From positions 124,001 to 188,000 of the forward strand of contig NZ_JAAVUQ010000003.1 in assembly GCF_018449515.1 (NCBI RefSeq): 64,000 nucleotides of DNA, read 5' to 3'. Source of the DNA: Caballeronia sp. dw_19. Its GTDB lineage: Bacteria > Pseudomonadota > Gammaproteobacteria > Burkholderiales > Burkholderiaceae. The translations under genes were made by a program, and so were the position numbers. Below are positions 52,407 to 61,628 of this stretch, in pieces. Below the pieces are notes generated by a model, which did no database searches, had not been told where the DNA came from, and saw only the letters and a list, made by a program, of their open reading frames with translations. The first letter of the stretch is position 1, and each line of letters starts with the position of its first letter.

Positions 52407-53533
52407 AGTCAGCTAAGTTATCCGAAATAATAATCGCGCCTGCGATCAAAACGCAGCAGGGAGAAACGACGGTCTATCTGATGTTTCTTCCGGGCGGTGA
52501 CGTCCGGCGCATCGCCGATATTCGCAGAATAAAGCGTGGAGAAGATCACGACCTTGAAGGCTTCCAGCGCAAGGAGATACGTGATCACGTCAACGAGATT
52601 GCGCAATATATTGATAACGGTGGAACGCTGTTTCCCAACGCAATTATCTTGGCGCTCGAACCGAACATGAAATTTGACTCCTCGCGCGGCGGCAAGGCTA
52701 CCGTCACAGTCGAGGATGTCACCCTCGGACGTCTGCACATTCCGGTTCGCGAAGAAGGTCAGCGATCAGCCTGGATTGTGGACGGTCAGCAGAGGTCGTT
52801 GGCTCTGTCCAAGTCTTCGAATAGCAACCTGGTCGTACCTGTCGTTGCCTTTGAGACAGATTCAATCCATGTTCAGCGCGAGCAATTCATTCTGGTGAAT
52901 CGGGCCAAGCCCCTGCCTCAAAGACTCATTGACGAACTGTTGCCTGAGACCCAAGGCATTTCGTTGCCGCGAGACCTCACTATGCGGCAATTGCCCAGCC
53001 AGCTTTGCAATGCTTTAAACACGCATGAAAAATCCCCACTGCAAGGGATGATACGACGAGCATCTCAGGTTTCCGACCCTGAACGCTTGGTATCGGATAC
53101 AGCTATTCTCGACATGATTAAACGGAGCCTGAGCAATCCTAATGGTGCGCTTGCAGACTTCAAGGCATTGGGAGATCAAACTGGTGATGCAAGTTCGATG
53201 TTGCAAACGTTGATCGATTTCTGGTCCGCGGTCAAAGACGTGTTCCCTGATGCGTGGGGTAGATCCCCTTCTGAAAGCCGTCTCATGCACTCCGCGGGTA
53301 TCGCAGCGTTGGGTGATCTGATGGATCGTATTGCTGCGCGCGCCACGAGCCGAAAAGGACAACGCGCATTCTTCGTGAAAGAACTCAACCGTATCGCGGG
53401 CGACTGCGCATGGACCGAGGGACGTTGGCAGTCAGCGGATCGTGGGTGGGACGAAATTCAGAACACACCACAAGACATCAAAATGCTCTCACAGGTGCTT
53501 GTACAACTTTACGCTCAGCGAATCATACGATGA
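52403..53533 (+). CDS. DGQHR-domain protein 1 (DpdB/DndB-like)
   Basis: In this 376-residue protein, AWIVDGQQRSLALSKSS with D127 is the DGQ(H/Q)R signature, followed by FILVNRAKPLPQRLIDELLP, which is typical of DpdB. The N-terminal part (EGFQRKEIRDHVNEIAQYID, LFPNAIILAL) is the conserved lead-in. DGQHR proteins in phosphorothioate (Dnd) and deazaguanine (Dpd) modification systems have ATPase or regulatory roles. It precedes the transglycosylase gene with a 4-bp overlap. Confidence 0.85.
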   Translation: MKSAKLSEIIIAPAIKTQQGETTVYLMFLPGGDVRRIADIRRIKRGEDHDLEGFQRKEIRDHVNEIAQYIDNGGTLFPNAIILALEPNMKFDSSRGGKATVTVEDVTLGRLHIPVREEGQRSAWIVDGQQRSLALSKSSNSNLVVPVVAFETDSIHVQREQFILVNRAKPLPQRLIDELLPETQGISLPRDLTMRQLPSQLCNALNTHEKSPLQGMIRRASQVSDPERLVSDTAILDMIKRSLSNPNGALADFKALGDQTGDASSMLQTLIDFWSAVKDVFPDAWGRSPSESRLMHSAGIAALGDLMDRIAARATSRKGQRAFFVKELNRIAGDCAWTEGRWQSADRGWDEIQNTPQDIKMLSQVLVQLYAQRIIR

Positions 53534-54804
53534 AGTTCATATTCGCTGACTCACTCGACATGATCGATCCCAACTTCGATTTTGAAGCAGATCGGATGGG
53601 AAACGACAGAGAAATGTACTGGGGCGACGTGTATCCCCATGAATTTTTTAAAACAGCGCCCTACCAAGGAATTCTCGTGTCCCGGGGCATAGTTGGCGAC
53701 GACCTTTTCCCTGGCAAGTATCCCGAGGATCTGATGATGCGGTTCCGACGGATCGGCGCCAAGTCGTTTCTCCGTCTGCAGGACAAGCGCTTTGCAAAAA
53801 TGGAGATTTTTGGGGATTGCGGCGCGTTTTCTTACGTGGACAGGGAGGTCCCACCCTACACGCCGGAGATGATGCTGGATTTCTATACAGATGGCGGTTT
53901 TACACACGGTTGCTCGGTCGACCATATCATCTTTGATTTCGATCCGAATCTCAAAGATATGGGCGGCGGGACGCCTGCAGCGCGACGACGCTTCGATATC
54001 ACGCTTGAAAACGCTTCGGCCTTTCTAAAGGCGTCTAAGTCCATGGGGCGAGGATTCACCCCAATGGGTGTCATTCAGGGATGGTCACCGGACAGCATGG
54101 CGAATGCTGGCCAACGCTTGGAGAAGATGGGCTACACGTATCTTGCCATAGGCGGCATGGTGCCATTGTCTGCTGATCAGGTGCACCTTTGCCTACAGGC
54201 GATTCGGCGAAAGGTATCAAGTAAGGTGCGACTGCACATACTAGGTTTCGCAAAGGCGGAACAGATCCAGGACTTCACTGATTATGGCATTGCAAGTTTT
54301 GACAGTACGTCGCCTTTGACCCGGGCCTTCAAGGACGCTAAAGCCAATTATTACCTTCCTAACAGTAAGGGTGGCCTCGACTATTACACTGCAATCCGGA
54401 TCCCACAGGCAACAGAGAACGCACGCTTAAAACGCAAGGCGCGAGAGTCTGGTACGGATCAGGAGCAACTTATCAAACTCGAACAGCGCGCGTTGGAAGA
54501 TCTGCGCGCTTTCGACAAGGGCAGGGCTTCAGTCAATCGCACGGTTGAGTCAGTCATTGAATACAACCGCGAGTTTCTTTGGGATCCTAAGAAGAGCACG
54601 GCGGCTAACGAAATCGTCGTCGACAAAACAGAAGCCGCAATGCGCCGCACGCTCGAGGAAAGTCCATGGAAGCGCTGCGGGTGCAGGGTGTGTCAAGAAG
54701 CGGGCATTGAAGCCGTGATCTTTCGTGGCAGTAATCGAAACAAACGGCGTGGATTCCATAACCTAGCTGTCTATTACCAACATTTCAAACGAGCTGTTCG
54801 ATGA
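53530..54804 (+). CDS. dpdA: DpdA-like DNA 7-deazaguanine transglycosylase
   Basis: This 424-residue TGT-like enzyme (ATG at 53530) swaps guanine in DNA for preQ0. GDCGAFSYVD (D96) matches the TGT base-recognition Asp, YLAIGGMVPL matches the GG substrate loop, and IASFDSTSPLTRAF (D258) the nucleophile Asp. Zinc ligands are C383, C385, C388 and H410 (CGCRVC and GFHN). FADSLDMIDPNFDF at the N-terminus and RGSNRNKRRGFHN near the end are DpdA-specific, unlike tRNA-directed TGTs. The gene overlaps its neighbours by 4 bp on each side, between two DGQHR genes. All key residues are present, so it should be active. Confidence 0.9.
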   Translation: MKFIFADSLDMIDPNFDFEADRMGNDREMYWGDVYPHEFFKTAPYQGILVSRGIVGDDLFPGKYPEDLMMRFRRIGAKSFLRLQDKRFAKMEIFGDCGAFSYVDREVPPYTPEMMLDFYTDGGFTHGCSVDHIIFDFDPNLKDMGGGTPAARRRFDITLENASAFLKASKSMGRGFTPMGVIQGWSPDSMANAGQRLEKMGYTYLAIGGMVPLSADQVHLCLQAIRRKVSSKVRLHILGFAKAEQIQDFTDYGIASFDSTSPLTRAFKDAKANYYLPNSKGGLDYYTAIRIPQATENARLKRKARESGTDQEQLIKLEQRALEDLRAFDKGRASVNRTVESVIEYNREFLWDPKKSTAANEIVVDKTEAAMRRTLEESPWKRCGCRVCQEAGIEAVIFRGSNRNKRRGFHNLAVYYQHFKRAVR

Positions 54805-55892
54805 CATCAAAGCTGTTTAAAGTTCGAGCTATTGGCGCTAAGCAGGCGGCAGGAGCGCGCGTGTTTGCGTTCGCAGCCACCGCTGCGGATGTGCTTGCCA
54901 CCTGCGAGATCAGTCGTGCTGGTCGTGGTAAGGACGGCAAGCTTTTCGGTTTCCAACGCCCTCAGATCGCAGGGCATATCCAAGAGATTCGAGACTACCT
55001 CCAAAAAGAGGAAGCGGTGCTTCCAAATGCGATTGTTGTAGGGTTTTTGGGGGGTACCCGGGTAAAGGATCTCGGTGATGGAGTTTATCAACTCACCATT
55101 TCAATATCTGAAGGGAAACCCGGCTTTGTGGTCGACGGGCAGCAGCGCCTAACGGCGTTATCCCAGGCTAAGCGCGATGATTTCGAAGTCTTTGTTTCAT
55201 GCGTTATCTGTGATAGCGACGAAGAACTACGACGCCAATTTATCCTCATAAACAACACTCGACCGCTCCCGAAGTCGCTTATCTACGAATTGTTGCCAGA
55301 AGTGACGGCGTTACCCAAACGCCTTACTTCGCGCGCCTTCGCCGCGAAGTTGGCCGAGATGCTGAACTATCGGTCGGAGTCCTCGCTGAGCGGCCTGATC
55401 AGCATGCACACAAATCCTGGTGGGGCCATTAAAGATACGTCCCTGCAAAAGGTCATCATGAATTCGGCGGACAGTGGGGCACTACGTGATCACTCAGTGC
55501 CTGCAACCCGAATGGATTTCGCATTTGAGTTGTTGAGCAATTTTTATGGGGCCGTTGCAGAGGTGTTTCCTGATGCGTGGCACGAACAGACGCCTCGGAC
55601 CTCACGATTAATTCACGGTGCCGGGATTGTGTCCATGGGATATGTTATGGAGACACTCTATAGCCGAACCGGAAGCATCAAGGTCAACGATTTTAAACGG
55701 GGCCTCGAGCCTTTAGCGCAACACACCGCTTGGACTTCAGGCGCATGGACGTTTGCGGACGGTTCGGTCTCGAAATGGGATGAAGTCGAGAACACCCCTA
55801 GGCAAATTCAACGCCTCGCACTGCATCTTGTTGGTTTGGTTAAGCGCGCAGAACTTGTCAAGGCACGAAAGCCACGGAGGATTGAAGCATGA
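54801..55892 (+). CDS. dpdB: DGQHR-domain protein 2 (DpdB-like)
   Basis: This 363-residue protein carries [16 protein letters not shown] with D112, [20 protein letters not shown] and, near the end, [20 protein letters not shown]. It shares the same motif order and length as the DGQHR protein upstream of dpdA (W-DE-QNTPQDI there), so the two are paralogs flanking the transglycosylase. In known systems one DpdB works with DpdA in modification. Why two are kept here is unknown; they may form a heteromer. It overlaps both neighbours by 4 bp. Confidence 0.85.
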   Translation: MTSKLFKVRAIGAKQAAGARVFAFAATAADVLATCEISRAGRGKDGKLFGFQRPQIAGHIQEIRDYLQKEEAVLPNAIVVGFLGGTRVKDLGDGVYQLTISISEGKPGFVVDGQQRLTALSQAKRDDFEVFVSCVICDSDEELRRQFILINNTRPLPKSLIYELLPEVTALPKRLTSRAFAAKLAEMLNYRSESSLSGLISMHTNPGGAIKDTSLQKVIMNSADSGALRDHSVPATRMDFAFELLSNFYGAVAEVFPDAWHEQTPRTSRLIHGAGIVSMGYVMETLYSRTGSIKVNDFKRGLEPLAQHTAWTSGAWTFADGSVSKWDEVENTPRQIQRLALHLVGLVKRAELVKARKPRRIEA

Positions 55893-56611
55893 ATGGGAAA
55901 AAGGCACTTGTGCTTTTCTCGGGTGGGCAGGATTCGACAACTTGCCTGGCGTGGGCATTGGAACGGTTCACACGCGTTGAAACAGTGGGGTTTGACTATG
56001 GCCAACGCCATCGTGTCGAACTCGCGTGCCGTCAAGTGCTGCGAGAGCGCATTAAGACGCAGTTCCCCGCATGGTCTGATCGTCTCGGGGATGATCATTT
56101 GCTGAACCTGGATGTACTCGCCACTATCAGTGACACCGCCCTTACCAGCGACGCCGAGATAGCATTTCAGGAAGATGGGCTCCCGAACACATTTGTACCA
56201 GGCAGAAACCTGCTTTTTTTCACGCTCTCTGCAGCGCTGGCGTATCGCCGTAGCATCGACGTGATAGTGGGGGGGATGTGCGAAACGGACTACTCTGGCT
56301 ATCCTGATTGCCGGGACAACACCATCAAGGCGACGCAGGTTGCGCTAAGCCTCGGTATCGATCGCCGTCTCGTGATCGAAACGCCGCTGATGTGGCTAGA
56401 CAAGGCCGCGACATGGGACCTTGCATATCAACTTGGCGGCGCGCATCTAATCGATCTCATTCGATCAGAGACTCACACGTGTTATCTGGGAGAACGTGGC
56501 GTGTTCCACGCGTGGGGATACGGATGTGCTGCTTGTCCGGCTTGTGATTTGCGCGCGCGTGGTTACGAGACGTGGCGGCAAGGGCCGTTGGGACAAATAT
56601 CCTTGCCGTGA
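55889..56611 (+). CDS. queC: 7-cyano-7-deazaguanine synthase QueC
   Basis: In this 240-residue protein, [18 protein letters not shown] is the PP-loop SGGxDS motif that activates the substrate by [23 protein letters not shown] and [20 protein letters not shown] are family motifs, and the C-terminal zinc site reads [18 protein letters not shown] with a preceding Cys in [10 protein letters not shown]. QueC makes preQ0 from 7-carboxy-7-deazaguanine, the direct substrate of DpdA. It is the fifth gene in the coupled run. Confidence 0.94.
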   Translation: MNGKKALVLFSGGQDSTTCLAWALERFTRVETVGFDYGQRHRVELACRQVLRERIKTQFPAWSDRLGDDHLLNLDVLATISDTALTSDAEIAFQEDGLPNTFVPGRNLLFFTLSAALAYRRSIDVIVGGMCETDYSGYPDCRDNTIKATQVALSLGIDRRLVIETPLMWLDKAATWDLAYQLGGAHLIDLIRSETHTCYLGERGVFHAWGYGCAACPACDLRARGYETWRQGPLGQISLP

Positions 56612-56677
56612 GTGACAGACGTATAGATATTTTTACGGTTGATCTTATATGGCGTTTAGCGCGGAGATGAATAGGAG

Positions 56678-57043
56678 ATGAAATTTGAACTAACGCAAGA
56701 GTTCTATTTCGAGTCGGCTCATACCCTCAATCGAGAGGTCGATACTGACGCCAGTCGCCGCATCCATGGTCATACCTACCATGCAGAGGTCAGTGTCTCG
56801 GGGATGCCGGACCCGACGACGGGTATGCTGATCGATTTAGCCAAACTTCAACTGCTTATAGGTGACGTGCGAGACCAGTTGGATCACCGTCTCTTGGATG
56901 ACGTGGCAGGGCTCGAAGTGCCGACGCTCGAAAGACTTTGCGAATATATTGCTAGATCGCTTACCCCGGCGCTCCCAATGCTGACAAAGATCTCTATTTC
57001 GCGACGTGCATCCGGTGACAAATGTACGTTGTATATTGACTAG
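56678..57043 (+). CDS. queD: QueD-like 6-carboxytetrahydropterin synthase, without the usual catalytic Cys
   Basis: In this 121-residue protein, FYFESAHTLNREV and RRIHGHTYHAEVSVSG supply the three zinc-binding histidines. GMLIDLAKLQLLIGDV, LDHRLLDDV and PTLERLCEYIARSL are family motifs. In E. coli QueD a catalytic Cys sits just before the (R)LHGH motif. Here that place is Ser (DASRRIHGH), and no Cys is close by. It may belong to a QueD subclass that uses another residue, or have altered chemistry. A clear AGGAG precedes the start. It supplies the preQ0 route together with QueC, while FolE and QueE are missing from the window and presumably encoded elsewhere. Confidence 0.88.
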   Translation: MKFELTQEFYFESAHTLNREVDTDASRRIHGHTYHAEVSVSGMPDPTTGMLIDLAKLQLLIGDVRDQLDHRLLDDVAGLEVPTLERLCEYIARSLTPALPMLTKISISRRASGDKCTLYID

Positions 57044-57105
57044 CTCCGGCCGATCGAACGAAAGTTCTTCCAACTGACGTGGCTGGCACGCAAGCTTTGA
57101 GGTAG

Positions 57106-58005
57106 ATGGTTTTTCGGACATTATTTACTTTCTGCCCCCACTACAACACGCGACGCCCAACAGAGTCGTCGAATCCAATAATAGGATCATACGTGGCGAC
57201 AGTTTCGAATATTGCTCGTTGGATTCCGGAGACCGACGGCGAGCGCTTGTTTCTTGCGGTCTACCAGTACGTGGCTCCAAGTGTGCCTGCGCTCTTTGCA
57301 GATCAGAGTTGGCTGGTTTCGTCAGCTGGACTGACTGAGCTTTGCCGGTTGATCGCATCGATGGAACTCACCTACCGTAGCTTGAATGTTAGCGTGGAAC
57401 TGTATGAAGCCAACGAGCGTGCTTCAGTCAACGCGTTGATGCACCGATTGAGATTGATTGTGGGTTTGCATCAACGCCTCGATATCACAACGCAGATTGC
57501 GCAATCCGCTCGACTGGCTGCGTTGGCTTATATCAATCGCAAGCTTACCGTTGCGTCAATCACTGAGGTTCACCGAAACGCTGTGAAGACGTGCTGTTGG
57601 TGTGGCATTCCAACATCCCGAAAGAAGGGTACGCCGTCTCATTTTAAAGCGACGGTTGAACACCTGTGGCCCGAATTTCTAGGAGGCGACTCAAGCCCGG
57701 AGAATCTAGCGATTGCATGCGGAGATTGCAATAGCACGAGGCAACACGCTTTTAATTGGGCGTGGTTTCCAACTCAAGCGATCAACGAAAAACTTGACGT
57801 GAACGGAGCCCTTCCCCGGGAGATACTACTCTCAATTGCTCTGCACCGACTTATGAAGGTAGCAAGTGGTCAGACGCCGCTTTCATCTTCTCGGATATCC
57901 TTGAAAGATGCTATTGGTCTCTTAAAGGGTGCGATTCCCAAGCTGACCCTTCAGCCAAAAACTCGATATACTTTCTTTGAAATACTAAATAATGCAATGG
58001 AGTAG
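57106..58005 (+). CDS. HNH endonuclease
   Basis: In this protein of about 299 residues the HNH core lies in the C-terminal half: VKTCCWCGIPTSRK (first zinc pair), ATVEHLWPEFLGGDSSPENL (catalytic His in VEHLWP) and AIACGDCNSTRQHAFNW (second zinc pair). The N-terminal 140 residues are helical with no recognised fold. The start may be the ATG at 57106 (GAGG upstream) or the GTG at 57193. Coming right after queD in the same direction, it may be the nuclease that cuts unmodified DNA. Confidence 0.8.
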   Translation: MVFRTLFTFCPHYNTRRPTESSNPIIGSYVATVSNIARWIPETDGERLFLAVYQYVAPSVPALFADQSWLVSSAGLTELCRLIASMELTYRSLNVSVELYEANERASVNALMHRLRLIVGLHQRLDITTQIAQSARLAALAYINRKLTVASITEVHRNAVKTCCWCGIPTSRKKGTPSHFKATVEHLWPEFLGGDSSPENLAIACGDCNSTRQHAFNWAWFPTQAINEKLDVNGALPREILLSIALHRLMKVASGQTPLSSSRISLKDAIGLLKGAIPKLTLQPKTRYTFFEILNNAME

Positions 58006-58011
58006 ATCCGT

Positions 58012-59241
58012 ATGGTTTCGAGAAAAAAACCTGTAGCAAAGAAAACGGCTGCGATGAAATCCGCAGCACAAAATCGCCAATATTTGGCGCTTGAAAACGT
58101 TCAACGCACTGATTCCGACAATCTCCGATTCTACCTTTTTCATGCGCCGGCTTCGGAGATTTATCAGTGGGCTTATATCGATCGGATGTCCCCTGAAAAG
58201 CCAAAAGCTATTCAGAGACGACTAAATCGAACGAAAGTGCTGAGAATCAAGGAATTCCTTGAGTATACAGGTAACACTATCGCGACTTCAATCGTCATCA
58301 TATTCAATGACGATGCGGTCAATTTTGAAGAATATGAGCTTGATGGTCAAACGGGAGGCTTCGGCAAGTTATCGGTTACGTGGAAACCGAACGAGGCTGC
58401 CGGAATTATTGTGGATGGTCAACATCGAGTCATTGGCTCTCACGAATTTGAGGATGACATTAGTCTGAATGTCGTTGGCATTATGGGAGCAGATGATACA
58501 GAAGGCGCATTTCAATTCTTGGTAATTAATAACAATAGTTCGAAAGTGAGCTCAAGCCAGGTAAAAGCGCTCTTCACTTCCTATAAGGAAGACGATTTAC
58601 TTTCGCGCATGCTGGACAGCGGTAGCACGAATGTAGATGAAGATAAAATTACAGCGCTAGACTACTTTGATGGCGGGGCGGATAGTCCATTTAAAGGTGA
58701 GCTAAAGTGGGCGAAAAATCAAAGCGGGTTCATAGTTGCCAACGCCCTGGAAGCCGGATTAAGCGAAGTAGCAAATCGAAACTCGCTGCTTGCGGTGGTT
58801 GATCAGGAACTTGACACGTTTGCGGCAATTTGGAATGTTATCAAAAAAGATTGGGCGGATCTTTGGAATCCCGGTTCTCATTTGCTTGAGAAGGCCAGCG
58901 TGCAGGCTGTGACAGCTTACATTTGTGACTCGCTTGAGAAACTGTTAATTTTCGCAGATGGAGATGTTGATTATTCGGATCCAGACGTGTTAGCAAAACA
59001 TGTTCGTCAAGTTTTAAAAAAAATGGAACCGAATTTCTTTGACGTTCAATGGGCGATGACGGGTCTCGACACCCGGGCCGGGCAAGAGTTATTGTTGTCG
59101 GATTTAAAAAAGATGGCAAGCAATATGAAGGCAAACCGACCTTGGCATATCTCGCTTGAAACAGTAAATATCGGGGCCATTTCTGGTGAACAAACGAAAA
59201 AAGCCGCTCGACCAACGAAGATAAAGAAGTCTCAGGTGTAA
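58012..59241 (+). CDS. DGQHR-domain protein 3 (DndB-like)
   Basis: This 409-residue protein contains GIIVDGQHRVIGSHEFEDD with D135 and FLVINNNSSKVSSSQVKALF. Its overall layout (KVLRIKEFLEYTGNTIATSI, then DGQHR, then the NNN.. segment) is that of DndB/DGQHR proteins. It differs from the two paralogs flanking dpdA in having the true DGQHR form and a longer Lys-rich N-terminus. GC content falls here compared with the operon before it, which suggests separate origin. It may sense or regulate modification, or work with the HNH nuclease before it. Confidence 0.82.
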   Translation: MVSRKKPVAKKTAAMKSAAQNRQYLALENVQRTDSDNLRFYLFHAPASEIYQWAYIDRMSPEKPKAIQRRLNRTKVLRIKEFLEYTGNTIATSIVIIFNDDAVNFEEYELDGQTGGFGKLSVTWKPNEAAGIIVDGQHRVIGSHEFEDDISLNVVGIMGADDTEGAFQFLVINNNSSKVSSSQVKALFTSYKEDDLLSRMLDSGSTNVDEDKITALDYFDGGADSPFKGELKWAKNQSGFIVANALEAGLSEVANRNSLLAVVDQELDTFAAIWNVIKKDWADLWNPGSHLLEKASVQAVTAYICDSLEKLLIFADGDVDYSDPDVLAKHVRQVLKKMEPNFFDVQWAMTGLDTRAGQELLLSDLKKMASNMKANRPWHISLETVNIGAISGEQTKKAARPTKIKKSQV

Positions 59242-59323
59242 CGGTCGCCTCTTTATTTTTTGTACATAATTTCTGCGACAAGCGTTGTTTATAATTGAAA
59301 AACTAATTATTGGATTTTTGCTC

Positions 59324-60475
59324 ATGGATCAGAACCCTGCTGCACTAGGAAAAAGTAAAAAAAATCTGAGCATGATGCGTGCGGTTGTACACGCATTTAT
59401 AGGGAAAGAGATAACTTATTATCCTCGTAAGGATGGCGCATCTATTGACGCGAAAATCTATCTCACTGCGATAGAAGATCAACTAAAATTGCTTGATAGT
59501 ATGGATAGCTTGGATGAAAAATACCTTGATAGGGCGAAAGATTCCTTGAAGGAGGTAAAGGATCTAACCGAATACCAAGATCAGAAATCCGCAAGACTGC
59601 TTACCATTGTCGCATTCTTGACGGCAGCGGCGGGCGCGCTTTTCGCCAAATTCGTGGATGCGTATCCATTAAGGCCGGTGTTTCGTAGCTCGTTAGGCTA
59701 CGGTATCCCGGTCAGTGTAGTTTATCTGTCGTTTGGAATGTTTATTATGTTTGTTGCATTCGGCGCGTTAGTGAGTTTTCATGCGACGCAAACGCGTTTT
59801 GTTTGGCCGGAAATGAAACCGGAGAAGCCGGGTGATAAATCACTCAAACCAGGCACTGTGAATGACAAGCCCCGCAAACTAACCGATGTGGATGAAGCAG
59901 TTTTCCCGGATGCATTGTCGCATCTCTTTTTCAAAAGTATTCTGCGAACAGATCCCGTCGGCTGGGCAAGATCATTCGTGAAAAATACAACGGCAGGGAG
60001 TAGCGGAAGCTCTCTAACGTTGAAGTATTACAAAAATTATATTACTGAAAGCTACCTAGTGGCTGCAAAGTGTGGGGACAAACTGCGGTACTTGCAGCCG
60101 GCGCAGAAATTACTTCAATGTGGCATACGTCTGTTGATATTGTGGCTATTGTCATTATTTGTTGTAGTTGCTGTTGTTCCAACCAAAATCGAGTTGGATG
60201 TGAATAAACCGACAACTGGTGCGCAGGATTCAACCAAAGACGATAACGGTGCGCAACTTGGCGCTTCTGCGATGGGTGGTGGGTCAGGTCTACATGAGGC
60301 ACAAAGAGACAAGGCGGCAGGAGCGAGCACCCCCGTGTCGTCGCCAATTGCCGGGCGGTGCCCCGTATCAGGTGCTGCTTCGGCGGCGCAAGAGAGCCCC
60401 ACCAGTAGCACATCGGCGAGCGCTCCCGTAAGCTCCTCGGGTAATAGGGGAACCGCCGACGGAGCCAAACCATGA
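59324..60475 (+). CDS. Membrane protein with polar C-terminal tail
   Basis: This 383-residue protein starts at the ATG at 59324. A longer frame starts with TTG. Three to four transmembrane helices are seen: LLTIVAFLTAAAGALFAKFV, GIPVSVVYLSFGMFIMFVAF and LLILWLLSLFVVVAVV. They are preceded by a helix with EYQDQKSARLL, which recalls the D-x-K motif of small effector membrane proteins in CBASS/Pycsar systems. The last 80 residues are Ser/Ala/Pro-rich and probably disordered. It may be a pore-type effector, but this is inference. The stop overlaps the HAD gene start. Confidence 0.7.
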   Translation: MDQNPAALGKSKKNLSMMRAVVHAFIGKEITYYPRKDGASIDAKIYLTAIEDQLKLLDSMDSLDEKYLDRAKDSLKEVKDLTEYQDQKSARLLTIVAFLTAAAGALFAKFVDAYPLRPVFRSSLGYGIPVSVVYLSFGMFIMFVAFGALVSFHATQTRFVWPEMKPEKPGDKSLKPGTVNDKPRKLTDVDEAVFPDALSHLFFKSILRTDPVGWARSFVKNTTAGSSGSSLTLKYYKNYITESYLVAAKCGDKLRYLQPAQKLLQCGIRLLILWLLSLFVVVAVVPTKIELDVNKPTTGAQDSTKDDNGAQLGASAMGGGSGLHEAQRDKAAGASTPVSSPIAGRCPVSGAASAAQESPTSSTSASAPVSSSGNRGTADGAKP

Positions 60476-61230
60476 TGCAGCAGGTCGTCTTGTGTGACGC
60501 AGACAACACTCTTTGGGATACAGACTCGGTGTATGCGAAGGCGCAGGAGGCGCTGCTCAGCAGGGTCGAGGCGATTATAGATAATCGAAATTCGGCGCAT
60601 GGACGTCTGGATTTTGTCCGCCGGTATGACCAAGCTTTGGCGGCCAAGCATCATCTCCACTTTCGCTACCCTCCAATTATGCTGGTGTTCGCATTAGTGG
60701 ACGGACTGCGAGGTGGCTCCCCCGACGTGGCTGCACGGGCAGCGCTGACTGGACATCGTAGTTCCGAAGCAATCTCCATCCCGCTTGCTGAACAAATCGT
60801 CGCCGACTATATTGTTGCGCGAGATAAAACGCCGGGCTTGCTGCCTGGCGTCGAGGAAGGCCTACAGTTAGCGCAGCGAACGGGGCTAAGCGTCTATATG
60901 CTCACGGAAGGCAGGATCGAGAAACAACGCAAAATAATCGAAATCCATGGACTTGGATGGGCGTTCGAAAGTGTGCTTGAAGTGACGAAGACGGTTACTC
61001 AATTTCGACGACTACGAGAGCGTTTTGCGTCTGCGTCTGTAACGGTCATCGGTGACCAACCTGATCGAGATATCGAACCGGCGTTGTCGGCAGGATGCTC
61101 GGCGGTGTTAATTCCGAGTCGATTCCGGCCTGCTTGGCACATCTCCGACTCGTGGGAAAGTGCCACGTATGTCGCAAGTGATTTTAGCGATGCGATCGCA
61201 TGGATCACGAAGATGCCTGCCGCAGTCTAG
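60472..61230 (+). CDS. HAD-superfamily hydrolase
   Basis: In this 252-residue protein, VVLCDADNTLWDTDSVYAKA holds the DxDxT nucleophile motif (D-A-D-N-T), YMLTEGRIEKQR corresponds to motif II (T) and its Lys region, and VTVIGDQPDRDIEPALSAG is motif IV. Such enzymes dephosphorylate small molecules. It is coupled to the membrane protein gene by a 4-bp overlap, so a joint role in the island is likely. It could process a nucleotide signal or a deazaguanine intermediate; neither can be proven here. Confidence 0.83.
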   Translation: MMQQVVLCDADNTLWDTDSVYAKAQEALLSRVEAIIDNRNSAHGRLDFVRRYDQALAAKHHLHFRYPPIMLVFALVDGLRGGSPDVAARAALTGHRSSEAISIPLAEQIVADYIVARDKTPGLLPGVEEGLQLAQRTGLSVYMLTEGRIEKQRKIIEIHGLGWAFESVLEVTKTVTQFRRLRERFASASVTVIGDQPDRDIEPALSAGCSAVLIPSRFRPAWHISDSWESATYVASDFSDAIAWITKMPAAV

Positions 61231-61431
61231 GGTAAGTAAGCGTGTCGCGGGCAACATCTTGACGTCGTGCAGAGTCTATATGCAGAAGACGCAATTTTCA
61301 GTGAACGTTAGATGCAAAGGCGATATGTGCCCGGTGCGAATCAACGTTCATCGCACAGACTGACAGTTGAATCGTTGCCGGCTTCCGCTTACCGCCAACG
61401 AAACTGCCATTTTTTTGGTTGGAAAAGCTTG

Positions 61432-61611
61432 TCATTGGATGGCCTGGGTTCCATGCATGGCGAACTTCACTGTAAGCGTGTTTTTGGCATTAGTCGCGTG
61501 GCTAGCTTTCAGTTCTGCTGAATAAAATATTTTAAATCCGAACGTCTTACCTCCTTGCGCTGTATCAACAATCTCAAACGTTTTTGTCACCGTAAGCGGC
61601 TGTTTGTCCAT
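61432..61611 (-). CDS. 59-residue hypothetical protein downstream of the SMEK gene
   Basis: An ATG at 61611 opens a 59-codon frame (MDKQPLTVTKTFEIVDTAQG...) ending in a TGA at 61432. The residue pattern alternates hydrophobic and polar residues like a small beta-sheet protein (LTVTKTFEIV, KTFGFKIFYSAEL, NTLTVKFAMHG), unlike a random frame. There is no strong ribosome-binding site. It lies on the same strand as the SMEK gene, right after another tiny frame, so it may be the end of a small operon. Confidence 0.42.
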   Translation of the reverse strand: MDKQPLTVTKTFEIVDTAQGGKTFGFKIFYSAELKASHATNAKNTLTVKFAMHGTQAIQ

Positions 61612-61628
61612 CGTAAGACACGGCGCGA

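Noticed and set aside
53530..54804. Ordinary queuine tRNA-ribosyltransferase (Tgt)
   Set aside because: The N-terminal FADSLDMIDPNFDF and C-terminal RGSNRNKRRGFHN segments, the loose TGT motifs and the DGQHR neighbours fit DpdA, not the tRNA enzyme.
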